64,000 nt of DNA from Tubulanus polymorphus (Eukaryota; Nemertea; Palaeonemertea; Tubulaniformes; Tubulanidae), in the NCBI RefSeq assembly GCF_964204645.1, contig NC_134035.1, positions 572,001 through 636,000 on the forward strand, in the 5' to 3' direction. A program made the translations under genes and the position numbers. This document shows positions 1 through 10,962 of this stretch, piece after piece. The notes under the pieces were generated by a model. That model was not told the origin of the DNA. It saw nothing but the letters and a program-made list of their open reading frames with translations, and did no database searches. Numbering within the stretch: the first letter of the stretch is position 1; each line of letters opens with the position of its first letter.

Positions 1-289
1 AGCGCTAACATGATCACGTACGGGAACAAGAAAGCGCCTGAAATAATGTAGAAAAATAAACCATGAATTTATAATCAGATTTAAGTGAATTTGAGAATTT
101 TGGAAGAAAAGTCTTACCGCCGCCATTTTTATAGCAGAGATACGGGAAGCGCCAGACATTGCCGAGACCGACGGCGTATCCTACACAGGTAAGGATGAAT
201 TCCAGCTGACCTCCCCACGTCGCTCGTCCAGGTTCCGCGCTTTCCAAATCATTGATTTCTTCGATCTTTTTGTGACTGGGAATTTCACC
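1..289 (-). CDS. SLC6-type Na+/Cl- dependent neurotransmitter (glycine-like) transporter, two exons, partial
   Basis: Two consecutive exons of an SLC6 symporter, which moves glycine or a related amino acid or amine across the plasma membrane with sodium and chloride. The first (118..289) begins after an AG acceptor and ends in a GTAAGA donor. The second (1..37) continues in frame and runs off the window. Together they encode a charged lead ([15 protein letters not shown]), then [34 protein letters not shown] and [10 protein letters not shown]. The [14 protein letters not shown] motif of transmembrane helix 1, which carries the unwound sodium- and substrate-binding segment, and NGGGAF are hallmarks of the family. 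Splice phase (one base carried over) agrees across the intron. The remaining helices lie left of the window. Substrate is uncertain: the sequence looks closest to invertebrate glycine transporters, but helix 1 alone does not decide it. Confidence 0.9.
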
Positions 290-1758
290 CTATACGAAAA
301 TATACGATAAACATTCTCTAATCATTCATAAAGCGTATTATCAAACTACATCGATCAGTCATTAGAGGATTATGAGTATAGAGAGATATACCTGCAACGA
401 CACAATCATCCTTACGTATATATACAACATATAAATCATCAGTTAATTCGCCTTCCTGGTTTGGGTTGTAATTTCATACTTTTAGATTCATTTTTTCTTT
501 TACATAAAACCGTTATTTATGTCTATCCAAACAATTTGCATTCAATACGAAAATCATAATATCAAGTCCTATAATCGTTTCCTGAACGGTTTGACGAACA
601 GAATATGAAATGCTGATGGTACCAACAAATACTAAATGACGTTTACTACAATAAGTTATTCAATCGTTTATCTAATTCATAATTTGTCCGTAATTATCCT
701 CCAAATCCGCCGTGATTCCAGAGTCAAATAACTAGAGTTAATCATAGACTATATGAAAGGTTTTTATGTTATATACGGCAAAACCTCAACTAAACCGAGA
801 ACATGGGACAGGGAGTCCTGTTTATTGTTGATTTGATTTGATTTATTTTCGATAAGTACAGAGAACATACTTAGATAACAATACATGACGATATAGTTAT
901 GTAATATAATGAATATAGCCAGAGTAACAATAATTTATGCGAGAAATTGAAAGAGCAGCGAAAAAGGCTTAACATCCCTCTACAAACTCGTATCATCGCC
1001 CTCATACGTTGAGACACCATCAACCTATTGAGGATCCTCCCCTCCTTGGACGATGTGACCTCTTCAAAAGCATTCAGGAACCTGATCTTCTCAGAACACC
1101 TGAAGAATACTCACATAGCTGGAAATTCCTCGTGTATTTTCCAAAGAAAGTTGCGACGCGTTTACGAAACTGCTATCTGTCGTTTTAACTGAGACGGTCA
1201 TTTCCGATTGAAATCAAAATCATCGAAACAAACCGACTAACTATAAAACCACGCGTAAAGAGTGTTTGTACTTTTACCTCGCCGATTTGTATTCACTGTG
1301 CACATTATCAAGTAAGCGTTGATATATAGTGACAAGAATTTTTTAAATTCGGGCTTGTAAGAGCAGGTTTTGTGGGACATTCGAAGCAATTGACAAAAGA
1401 CGAGAGTCCTAGTAAAATATGGTGATTTATTAGTGACGCTGTTCTGCGTAACCCGTGCCATTAAAGTGAGTGGCGTTAAGGATATTGGAGAATATAGAAA
1501 ATTCTTGATATTTTCGTAATCATAATAACGTATTTTACTAATTCATATCGATGATTGAAGATGTGCCCTATTGACGCTATATCGATGCATTATAAGACCA
1601 CCCCTAGACACATTCTAAACAGGTAGATTTCTGCGTAGCCACCTGTTCAATGCAGTCGATAATATACATAATTTATAAAGACTTTAAAACTAAGCATTTC
1701 GATAAATACATTGACGAAAGCAATTTTGTGCAAACGTTTCTTAAAAAAAAAAACTTAC
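290..1758. other. Intron of the SLC6 gene
   Basis: Lies between the helix 1 exon and the acidic leader exon. I see no second gene. The stretch about 830-1190 has a different texture from its flanks and contains an open minus-strand frame over roughly 960-1090 (FLNAFEEVTSSKEGR...), which could be a decayed interspersed repeat, but no family is recognisable. Confidence 0.4.
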
Positions 1759-2133
1759 ATCCCAGAAATATCCAAAATCATTACAAGGAAAATCCGGCTC
1801 TATCGTCATCCATTTGTCATCGTCGTCTTCGTTATCGGTCCAAACAGACGGATCAGCCACCCAGTCGAGATCATTCGCGTCCTCTTCATCATCATCGTCT
1901 CTCTCATCGACGAGATGGGCTTCCTCTTGCTGATGCGCGCCCGTCTCTTCCAGAGACTCCTGGTCGCTTTTATCCGTGTCGCCCAATCGGTCGAGCGGTA
2001 TATAATTCGGGTTGACGACGAGTCTATTCAGACTCAATCGTCTGTGCATTTGGTGATCCATATAGGCTTCAATTCGCGGTGTTTTCCTTTTACGGATTGA
2101 GAGTAGAATTACATCTTTTAATCTCACTATCCC
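1759..2133 (-). CDS. Probable acidic N-terminal exon of the SLC6 transporter
   Basis: An open frame of 125 codons read on the minus strand ends exactly at a strong GTAAGT donor (after 1759). It is in phase 0 with the SLC6 exon beginning at 289, so the two join cleanly. If the exon is internal it starts after an AG at 2134, also phase 0; if it is a first exon, translation could begin at the ATG at 2061 (MDHQMHRRLSLNRL). The product is hydrophilic and very acidic (runs of Asp/Glu, then WVADPSVW and a Trp/Phe-rich end), as expected of a cytosolic N-terminus before helix 1. I do not recognise a domain. The 375-base length is a multiple of three, so skipping it would keep the frame. The pyrimidine tract before the acceptor is poor. 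Confidence 0.55.
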
Positions 2134-2220
2134 CTATAGACGTGCTATCCACCGTACCATATACGCGGTGATGGAAGGTAAGGTATTTTCTGTACTAACT
2201 GAGTCTAAAGCTCTCCCGCT

Positions 2221-2270
2221 GCAAGTGCTTCTGCTGCTGCTGCTGCTGCTGCTAGTGCTGCTGGTGATGG
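2221..2270 (+). repeat. (CTG)n microsatellite
   Basis: An imperfect run of CTG triplets, mostly between 2227 and 2265, inside non-coding sequence upstream of the acidic SLC6 exon. It explains the short leucine-rich open frame on the plus strand here, which is not a gene. Confidence 0.8.
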
Positions 2271-4141
2271 TCACACACACTCAAAACTGTTTAATCCTCA
2301 CCAGAAAAAAATCCGTTTTTATCATAAACGCATTTAATTCGTTAGCGACTGAACCAGTTTAATACACAATGCTCATGACTACGCGTTGAATATCCCTATC
2401 TAGTATCCGGTGTGTTATACGACGATGGCTTCCTCGAGCATCGCTGTCTGGGAAGCAAATGACGCTGCATCCTCTCCACCGCTGGTAGAGCTGCATCCCT
2501 CGCCATCAGTCGATCGATCCGACTCGGATTAGATCGATATTCCGCCTGTCAGATACGTATGACTGTCCGCTATCCTCTCACCATGTCGTCGTGTATAGAA
2601 TACTGACACCGGAGGATCGAATCTTCAAAATTAATCCATTAGATCACCGAACAGCACCGGCATTGAATCGGAAGTCTATAGGAAACCCTATCCCGGGGGA
2701 GGTGATTGTACCCGACTGTATGGGAGAGAAGTGGTGCTAGTGCTGTGATCGTGAGTAGAAACAGAAAAAAGAAATCGTAGTCTTTGTCGTCAGCAAACGT
2801 CGTGCAAGTTTTCTGTCGTGGTATCAGAAAAAAGACACGACGACGTCACAATATTCCAGCGGCCGTGTATAAATAGGAATATACGCGCATCATAAACAAC
2901 TTATAATTAAATATCCATCTCCGACGTTGTTTCTATAAATAAACCGCAGCACGAGACGAAAAAAGAATGATTTCATTTTGCGCAACGTTGTCGGAACAAC
3001 TCCAACAACGTTCAACACGTAGTAATAGGTAGCGGGGACCAGCTCGGTTCAGTTTGACTCCCGAGTTAGAATTGGTTTTCAATATCTTTTAATCTTGAAA
3101 TAGAGAATTAAACCGTTAAGTGTGATCGGCCGCATTTACATTTTTTTCATTTCAAAACGAAGTTATATTGGCAATTTCGGTTCCGGTTAGTGTCAGCTCG
3201 GAGTTGAATTTTTAACCGCTGCGGAACTGGGTTCTCTCGATAAGTAAATAACATTTCAATCCCTCAACCACTCCACTGACGGTTTCCCTCAAACAACTGG
3301 CCCCACTCGTGATATTATAAACACGTTCTGAGTTTGTTTTTCCTTGAGCCATGAGTTTTATTGCGACAATTCAAATTACAAACGGGGGATTACGATAATG
3401 TCCTCCGAATCTATTGATTACACACGACAACTCTTCATATTCTCATATCGTCCTCGGGACGAGGGAGGGAGCGGGGAGGAGGGGGTGGTAGCGGTAGCCC
3501 GTCCCCCGGCCGTTTTCATCGACCCGATCTCACGTGTCTAGTACGTAATTTGCGACGTGTTCCCGCAAATTTCTACCGATATTTTCTAAAACGAGGTAAA
3601 ACGGGTTTTCATTTTATAGGCGACAGTTCACAATCGGTCCACGTCGTGTTAAGTCGTCGCCCATTGTGCGAATGTACTTAAATGGCCGTCGTCTGACCCC
3701 ACCGGCTAGGCGTGTTATTATTAATAGCTTAGAGGAGTCGATGGTGGTGGTATACATCGCGCGCATATGCGGGAGAGATCGCAGATGTTTCTCTAAGCTC
3801 TATATCTAGTAGTGCATCATCTCTCGACGTGCGCGTATATTCGGTTTATGATATGTTTCGCTATAAACACAAGCTGCTCGAAAGAAAGTTGGTGGTTTCA
3901 AACTAAAACGCGTAGATTTACGACGAGTTTTTACCCGACATTGTTTAGAACGGTTAATACATTACTATGACGTCGATTCCGATCGTCGCAACTCACGTCA
4001 ATAGAACTGATCAATAATCAGTAAGACAAATAAAAGTATCGAAGTACGTAACGAAAATATAATTCATGTCACATTCAATTAATTAGAGGCGAAATGAATG
4101 GCCGCAATCGCACGTGGTGGTTCAGGTAATGATATACTCAC
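2271..4141. other. Probable intron / 5' flank, no gene seen
   Basis: If the leader exon at 4142 belongs to the SLC6 gene this is its first intron; otherwise it is the promoter side of the acidic exon. Several short open frames occur, none with family resemblance. A G-rich patch (3462-3490) and a CpG-containing stretch are present. Confidence 0.35.
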
Positions 4142-4267
4142 GTATAAATCTTCTAATTCCTTCAATTTATCCTTATTCGGTTTTTCCTCGTCGACCAGCG
4201 GGTCGAACGCTTCGTCGCTCGATTCTGATTTTTGATCCACGTCCACAACTGCGGACATCGTATTCAT
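4142..4267 (-). CDS. First coding exon of a minus-strand gene, probably the SLC6 leader
   Basis: Translation from the ATG at 4267 gives 42 codons (MNTMSAVVDVDQK, then an acidic stretch ending LKELEDLY) before a GTGAGT donor, phase 0. This phase fits either the acidic exon ending at 1759 or, directly, the SLC6 exon at 289. The encoded peptide is soluble, rich in Ser/Glu/Asp/Lys, and has no recognisable domain. Because no other minus-strand coding exon lies between here and the SLC6 helix 1 exon, I infer this is the amino-terminal exon of the transporter gene. It could equally belong to a small separate gene. An in-frame GTG upstream (4309) is not needed as a start. Confidence 0.5.
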
Positions 4268-4369
4268 TTGTAGCGGGGAGACGGTAATTTTTTGGGAAGT
4301 TGATGTCACGTTGTCCGCTATGTGTGTCGCGTATACGGTTTACTATAGTGATTAGTGTAAACATACGGA

Positions 4370-4445
4370 CACCGACCACGTGGGCGCGCGTCAGCTTGCC
4401 CTGATTGGCTGGGAAGATGGCGGGTTCGCATTATGCGTCATCATT
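4370..4445 (-). promoter_or_regulatory. Promoter-like region upstream of the SLC6 leader exon
   Basis: About 110-180 bases upstream of the ATG at 4267 there is a palindromic E-box (CCACGTGG, 4376-4383), a CpG-rich patch, an inverted CCAAT box (ATTGGCT, 4404-4410) and a CRE/AP-1-like TGCGTCATCA near 4435-4444. This spacing is typical of a TATA-less animal promoter firing on the minus strand. The transcription start is not visible. Confidence 0.4.
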
Positions 4446-5020
4446 TCTCACGAGAAAAGTCGATTAATCAATGAAACGATGCGTGGATATTGATGGTAGG
4501 TAAATACGATTCCAAAATAGACCGCGGCGTGCGCGCTTTTCGTTGTAAACAAAAATATCGGCGGCACGGTTTCAGATCAGACGGGTAAGCGAGAAAAAAG
4601 AAAACAATCCAAAGCCATCACCGGGTAAAACAACGGCTGAGACTGCGCGTGGAGTTAAAATGTCACAGAAATAGAAGCAGAACAAAATGAAAGGAAATTC
4701 AATCATTTCTTTATGGACGATGAAAATAAAGCTATTAGTTGATATGAATACAACCTACGTCATATCTGAACAATCCATTATAAACTGATTTATTATTAGA
4801 ACTGTACACGTTCCGGCGACAGTTGCTACTCACATCGATGTAGAGTGTAGGTGATGTGACTGGAGGTGGGTTCAGCTGCAGTGAGACGGGGGAAAACTGA
4901 GAGTATGGCCGATATACAATACGATATTCTTTATTTTCTATACTTTTATCTACGTGCAATAATTTTGGCCAACCCAACTAGTGAATCTGCGCGGGAATGA
5001 CCGAGACTTGCCCGGACGGA

Positions 5021-5116
5021 CGCTTGCCCGGCCCGGGTTCCGCGAGACGGACGCTTGCCCTGCCCGGGTTCCGCGAGACGGACGCTTGCCCTGCCCCGGT
5101 TCCGCGAGACGGACGC
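5021..5116. repeat. GC-rich minisatellite, 31-bp unit, about 3 copies
   Basis: Units begin at 5021, 5052 and 5083 and share CTTGCCCtGCCCGGGTTCC followed by GCGAGACGGACG, with one or two substitutions. A partial unit precedes them. The unit is not a multiple of three, so the open frames across it are incidental. Confidence 0.85.
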
Positions 5117-5318
5117 GGGATGGAATGAGACAAGATACGGAACTCAGACCTATTCCAAAATCCTATTACCATAGTTAGAATATCGGCAATTTGAGAGCAA
5201 TTTAAGTTCAAACTCATATTAAAACGCGTCATTCTGGGAATCGCATATCCTGCTAGAGCCAGCATCTTCGCTGCAAGTTTACGGGCTTTTCACCCCACAC
5301 ACCCAACTGAACACCTTT

Positions 5319-5352
5319 AGAAAGGAGGTGTATCCAGAAAGGAGGTGTATCC
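5319..5352. repeat. Exact 17-bp tandem duplication
   Basis: The 17-mer AGAAAGGAGGTGTATCC occurs twice back to back. No function is evident. Confidence 0.85.
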
Positions 5353-5760
5353 GAGTACACCAAGTTTGTTTCTCTCCTTTCTTTATGGGGTGTCTATTTT
5401 AGGTAGGGCCGTCTCGCACTTCACCATCTTTACTCATACTAAACTAACAGAGAGAAATAAGGCCGGTTTACTACTCTCTGTCACCGGTTCACCTATAACC
5501 TATACATTATCAGAGCGGAGTTTGATTGAACGGTATCGATTATTCAATAGAATATCGATCTAAGAGACGTGATCGTAATCGCATCACTTCACCGACGGCA
5601 GCGCTTCAGTCATTGAGATTTAATTACGTCGTCAGCGGTTTTTGCATCAAATCCGGCTTGATTTGTTTTCACTCACGCGACACAGTTTGCGACACAGTTT
5701 GCGTCACCAGTAATCTATGAAATTGTGATAATAAGATTACATTTCCATAACAGTGGAATA

Positions 5761-6108
5761 GGTACACCGCCATCAGGGAGGGTACGAGTTGATACACCGC
5801 CATCAGGGAGGGTACGAGTTGATACACCGCCATCAGGGAGGGTACGAGTTGATACACCGCCATCAGGGAGGGTACGAGTTGATACACCGCCATCAGGGAG
5901 GGTACGAGTTGATACACCGCCATCAGGGAGGGTACGAGTTGATACACCGCCATCAGGGAGGGTACGAGTTGATACACCGCCATCAGGGAGGGTACGAGTT
6001 GATACACCGCCATCAGGGAGGGTACGAGTTGATACACCGCCATCAGGGAGGGTACGAGTTGATACACCGCCATCAGGGAGGGTACGAGTTGATACACCGC
6101 CATCAGGG
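5761..6108. repeat. Minisatellite, 30-bp unit, about 11.6 nearly identical copies
   Basis: Eleven head-to-tail copies of a 30-base unit (GATACACCGCCATCAGGGAG plus GGTACGAGTT) and a partial twelfth of 18 bases. Only the first copy differs (GG instead of GA at its start). Because the unit is divisible by three, several frames on both strands remain open and encode decapeptide repeats, for example PDGGVSTRTL on the minus strand. There is no start context, splice signal or family resemblance to suggest that any of these is translated. Confidence 0.95.
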
Positions 6109-6815
6109 CATGCCATGAGGGCATGAGGTGGAATAATATTCTTTATCAGTCAGCCAATATCAATTATAGGAACAATCATTCAATGATGTCAAACTACTAG
6201 AGTTCACACATCAACCTTCATCTTCGAAATAATTTTTACGACACCTTCTTATTTCTAAGAGAAGAGCGAAGATGTCTGAAATACACGCGTCTGGTTGAGA
6301 AGATGTTATATCATGAACGACGCAAGTGCAGAAAACCGAAACAAACATGTGAAACCCAAACAAACTCGCCTAAACAATAAATGTTACTGTAACATCTATT
6401 TATATATAAATCTTTTATGCCAAACAAGAGTTGACTGTACTCGTCTTTTAGACTAAGTTCAGTTGCGTCCTTAGCAAACATATTTTTCATAGATAGCGTT
6501 GCTAACTATAACAGGGTTCCAGTCCTGCTGGCTCCTTACGGAGTGCCCGCGACACTTCAAAGGTCGTAAAAAAACAAACTAATTGTTGGATTTTGGATTT
6601 GAGAACAACGAATTGTCTTAAACATATGTCATTCTCACGCTGCGCTAGGCGGGTTTCGATGGTATATTCCGATAGATGGCGCATGTGTGCCCGAACTCGC
6701 TACATGTCGAATCATTCGTTCAACGATCCGTAAATAAAGGCTTGCTACACGTGTAAACCTACAACCTGTTTATATGAAGATCCTGTATTTTAACATTCTT
6801 AATGTAGGCTAATAA
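6109..6815. other. Intergenic, downstream of SLC22 copy A
   Basis: Nothing recognisable. The only open frame of note (6502-6684, minus) has no family features. The 3' UTR of the SLC22 gene should occupy the right part. Confidence 0.4.
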
Positions 6816-9800
6816 TTACATATTAGTGGTATGAGAGTTCAATGTTTGTAACTCAGATTCCTCATTATCTGTTTTCACTACGAGAGATGATGATGATGAT
6901 GGTTTGCGACACGACGCGCAGCAGTTGATCTCAACTGGAGGCAGTTCATCTGGTAAAGGTTTCTTGTTCGTCTCGGGGATGAACAGCCCGATTAGAATCA
7001 TAGATATAACACCGAGACCGGCGTACACTGCGAATGGAAGTGTCATGTGGATCGTCTCCTAGGAAAACAAGCATATACCGTATATTAATATTTACCAAGT
7101 TTCACATACTTGGATCAAAATGACGCAGAAGCCCCCCATCCATTTGAATTATTGATGACATACCAGTGACGCTATCTGGGGAGCAAATATGGAACCAATG
7201 CGAGCGGCCAAATTACCGGATCCGATGGCTACATTCCTACAAATATCAATTGAATGACATTATTGTTGTACTGGCCCTAAAAAATCGTGCTTCCACAGGG
7301 GCTCGTATTAGAAGTTTGGGGGTGAATTGTAGCCTAGATCATTCAGTATCCCTGGTACTATATGTATTAAAAAGAATATAGTACTAGGGATACTGGATGA
7401 TCTAAGCTACAGTTGACCCCCAAACTTCAAATACGAGCCCCTGTGCGTGCTCAAGGATACGGTCCATGACCCTGAGAATCTCCATTGATGCCGAGCAGAA
7501 TTCTGAGTAAACAAAATCCACTCATTCATTGGGAATCGAACAATGCTAGTGCAGCATGGATTGTCTGAGGCCTGAAGATTGATACCTGTTGGATTGATTG
7601 GGTTTTCTCCATCCTACCCCCGCAGGGATTCAAACTTGATGGCATCGAGACTAGCCACGGCATGAAACCCTGGCCGCAGATGAGTTTTCTCGAGTTGAGA
7701 ATGGCTGAAAAGCCCGGACACACACACACACGCCCCCGCTCCCTGGATGTGGTTTGGTAGAGATTTCTGAAGCAAGCGTTTCGTAAAAGTTTCCGTGATT
7801 CAAGTCAACGAACCTGATCAGTGTTGGATACAATTCACTAGAGAGCATCAACACAGAACTCCAGGCGTAATTACTGATCGAATCAATGACAGCAGCGATG
7901 TAGGACACGGGAAGACGATTCGTCGCTGAGACGCCGCTTAAATCTAAACTTATTATGACTATAAACAAAATCACCATCACAATCCAAGTACCAATAAAAG
8001 TTTTTTTCCTACCGCACCTACCGGAAAAAAAAGAAGTTAAGGGCAATTAAGATTACAAGACGAGTCATTTTGAAGGCTTCATAATGATAATAGTAATAAC
8101 AATTATAATAATTTCATTTTCATTTAACTTATTAACATAGACAGTGATAACGGAGTAAAAATGAAACAGTTAAATAAAGGTAACAGTTAGAGCCTGTACA
8201 GGTCACTAAGTAGGGGTCCAAGGATACCCGCTTGGAAAGTGGTTCCAGTTGGGCTAAAGATTATATATTACCAGTTCAGTACAAAAACCACACCCCATCG
8301 CGTGGCTATGGTCAAAATCTTAGAAATGGCGAAATTGATGTAGACACTTCCGGCTAATGTTGACATCTGTGATGCGATACCATAAGCCAAGAAAGATAGG
8401 GCTGTCCTGCAATGAGATATTCACAAAATGTGACAGAACGTATAACAAACAAATGTTTGAGACTGTAGAGTTTGATGTGAAGAATTGATTACCATGAAAA
8501 CTGAACAATCAAAGACGTTTTAATTAATTTCCTCGTCGAAAACAGATGTAAAACGTTGTAATTATATCTCTTATCATCAGCAGGAACTATTCGTTTAACC
8601 ATTTCAATATCCGGTTTCGGTTTCCTGTTCCATCGCGCAATTTTACATAGGTTTGTATAAGCTTCATCTATTCGACCTTTTTGTACTAACCAACGAGGAC
8701 TTTCTGGAATCAGCCTAAAATTACGAGGGATGAAAATCTATGAATCAGAGCCAATTGTTTACAGATTATAGGGTGCCCAGTGTGACAAAGTGATTGAAAT
8801 TTTGGGGGAAATGTATTATTGGTCAATCATGCCATAGGCTCTAAGTGATACCACATAATGGGCAATTTACCGGAGGTAGAATACCTATTTAAGAACGGTG
8901 TTGAATGTTTTTACTTACAGTATGAATATAGGATAGACCGGTGCGCTAAACAGACCGATTGCTAGGGCGCAATTTTTCCAATCAGTCAACAGAAAGGCGA
9001 ATAAATCAGCGATTAGTTCACCACATTGAAAACCGATTCTACAACTGGCCACAGATCTCCAAAACGGGCCGAAATATTCGACAGTAAAACACGTCGTCAC
9101 TGTTATTTGCAGACCTGAAATAAGATGGGGATATACTTGTTAGAATACCATTAACTACTGATGTCACAGCGAAGCCTCCGCTCAAGTCAGATCTTTTCAA
9201 ACCGTGGCTTAGAATTTGTATCTTATGCTGATTTATGGATGACTATTTACCTACACAAACACAACTAAGAAACCGAATAACCATAAACATCGGGAAATTT
9301 ATCGTGAATTTCTGACAAACACAAGTCAGCATTAGTAATGGCCAGATGATAGCTAACGTTCTCTTGCGGCCGAATAGGTCTGAGAATTGACAGCCAGCAG
9401 CACCGATGAGTACACCAACAAAAGCGACACTTTGCGCCATCTTAACGGCGTAAGTTTCTTCACAAACAAGAGCAAACTAGAAATATAAAATCAGAAACGT
9501 TTTTCCATCTCTACCGAGAATATAAAAAACAAGCTACATGTATTTGGAAAAGGGTGCGACATCTCTGAATTGCAACGCGAGCCAGGCAGATTGACAGAAA
9601 AGATTTAGATGGATTTGTAGAGTATTTTCATGACACATTTAACATAAAAGAAAGTTTGATCGGCAGACGACAGGAAGGAGAGCTAGAAGAGGGCGCTGGA
9701 ACTCGTGAGTTTACCTGCGATACAACTGTTATTCGTGGCCCGATGAATTCATATCCAGCACAAGGTTGTCCGTTCGCTTGACACTGCGGCGCTGATGTGG

Positions 9801-10059
9801 TCTCGTTTGTCGAGGTCGGAAGATCGTCGCCTGTGCCGTTATTCAGTAGAGATGTGATATTCGAAGTTGGACAAACAAAACCCGGATTTATCGAATCAAA
9901 TACGAATATCATCATCACAGCAGCAGCCGCGGCTTCCATGAACAAAAAGAAAATATAGACGAGCAACTGGAATCGTCCTGTATCACCAACTATTCGTAAC
10001 ACATCTTCGAAATTTGCTCCTTTCTTCGTTTCATCAGTATCGTCGTGGTCGTACTCCAT
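6816..10059 (-). CDS. SLC22-family organic ion transporter, copy A (eight coding exons, 547 aa)
   Basis: A major-facilitator transporter of the SLC22 (organic cation/carnitine/anion) family in the plasma membrane. Exons, in order: 9715-10059, 9251-9476, 8919-9114, 8493-8714, 8272-8406, 7814-8017, 7164-7236, 6816-7058; phases 0,1,2,2,2,2,0 agree at every junction and total 547 codons plus stop, the usual family length. Visible features: cytosolic acidic N-terminus and helix 1 (LLVYIFFLFMEAAAAAVMM), a large extracellular loop with four Cys and N-glycosylation sites (NIT, NGT, NET), the A-motif DLFGRKR between helices 2 and 3, PESPRWL in exon 4, GRKK after helix 8, RNVAIGSGN in exon 7 and PETNKKPLPDELP before a Ser/Glu-rich tail ending TNM. 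The intron 6 donor is GTTCGT, weak but the same in copy B. Substrate cannot be told from sequence. Confidence 0.93.
7294..7445. mobile_element. Foldback (inverted-repeat) element in intron 6 of SLC22 copy A
   Basis: Two arms of about 65-70 bases, starting CACAGGGGCTCGTATT and ending AATACGAGCCCCTGTG, are near reverse complements around a short AT-rich loop at 7362-7380. The corresponding intron of copy B lacks the hairpin, so it looks like an insertion after the duplication. Arms would form a strong hairpin in RNA. Confidence 0.75.
7585..7690. mobile_element. SINE-like (tRNA-related) insertion in intron 6 of SLC22 copy A
   Basis: Aligned by eye with copy B, copy A carries about 90 extra bases containing GCAGGGATTCAAACTTGATG followed by GCATCGAGACTAGCCACGGCA. 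This matches, in reverse orientation, the right half of the palindromic repeat at 16000-16120. The GGTTCGAAT-like core resembles a polymerase III B-box. Confidence 0.55.
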
Positions 10060-10386
10060 TATTGCATCTAACGTGAAATATGATTAAAACTGTCAGTAAA
10101 TATGTGATTCAGATTTCAATCGTAAATGCATTTTTGTCAAAATGACAGATGCACAGACGACCCGATTTCACGAACGAGGATTAAGCCCTCGGGGTTTATC
10201 GACTAATTTGAATTAGAATTTTGAGGTTAATTTCATAGGATTCGAGCGTTAAATCCCGAGTTCCACCATTCTGTGGCAACGAAAATATTTTCGACTACAT
10301 TTTTTCATCACCAATTGGCTGATACAGTCCAGTGACTTTTTATTCAAGATATGAGAAAAATTTACTGAACAAAACTTACAAACGAT

Positions 10387-10545
10387 CAAAATTTACTAAT
10401 GAGCAAAATTTACCAATGAGCAAAACTTAATGATGGGCAAAATTTGCTAATGGGCAAAATTTGCTAATGGGCTAAACTTACTAATGAGCAAAATTTACCA
10501 ATGAGCGAAATTTACTAATGAGCGAAATTTACTAATGAGCAATTA
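10387..10545. repeat. Minisatellite, about 19-bp unit, roughly 8 degenerate copies
   Basis: Repeated variants of AATTTACTAATGAGCAAA with substitutions (TGGGC, GAGCG), upstream of SLC22 copy A. No equivalent array is seen in the stretch I compared upstream of copy B. Confidence 0.8.
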
Positions 10546-10763
10546 CTGGGCAAATACTAACTATTTGAATTGAATTTTCACTTAACCGTCACTGACTTAA
10601 GGGTCACTATTATATACCTGATTTACCTTCCGACACCACTCAACTGTAAACTGCCTTAATATCCAGGGCGTTCGGCGCTAAAATATCACGCTAGATTGTA
10701 AAAAGCAGATTTTATGGGCCACTGCAAGAATAAATATAGTAATTAATGGTACTAATTCTGCCT

Positions 10764-10962
10764 AGTAATGAAGCAGCAACAGCTTTCTGCGCCTGAATTA
10801 AATTAAATGACTGAATATCATGAATTCCTTGAAATCTAGACTTACAGAATAAACCAGGTACGGTACTGAGCAGGCAATCGAAAGGAACGACTCCAAATAT
10901 GACGGCAACAGCGACGCCCGACCAAATACCACAACACAGGACACACGACACGTAGTACAGAA
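10764..10962 (-). CDS. Possible two-exon fragment of a small membrane protein
   Basis: Read on the minus strand after an AG near 10963, an open stretch encodes YYVSCVLCCGIWSGVAVAVI followed by FGVVPFDCLLSTVPGLF, strongly hydrophobic and Cys-rich, then a GTAAGT donor near 10850. An AG at about 10807 follows; joining it in frame gives AESCCCFITRQN and a stop at about 10764. The shape (two hydrophobic helices with a Cys-rich tail) is reminiscent of tetraspan or CD20-like proteins, but I cannot assign a family and found no upstream exon. It could be a gene remnant. Confidence 0.25.

Noticed and set aside
1650-2100. Plus-strand open frames opposite the acidic SLC6 exon
   Set aside because: Antisense shadows; the minus strand has the phase-matched donor and acidic leader.
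5319-5352. AAGGAGGTG words resembling the bacterial 16S rRNA 3' end or Shine-Dalgarno sequence
   Set aside because: The match covers only the short motif, has an inserted base, and the flanks do not continue as rRNA. It is a 17-bp tandem duplication in animal DNA.
5761-6108. CRISPR-like array
   Set aside because: The units are contiguous and identical, with no unique spacers; the genome is eukaryotic.
5669-6126. Long open frames of 109-151 codons over the 30-bp array on both strands
   Set aside because: They arise because the repeat unit is a multiple of three and lacks stops; no start context, splicing or homology.
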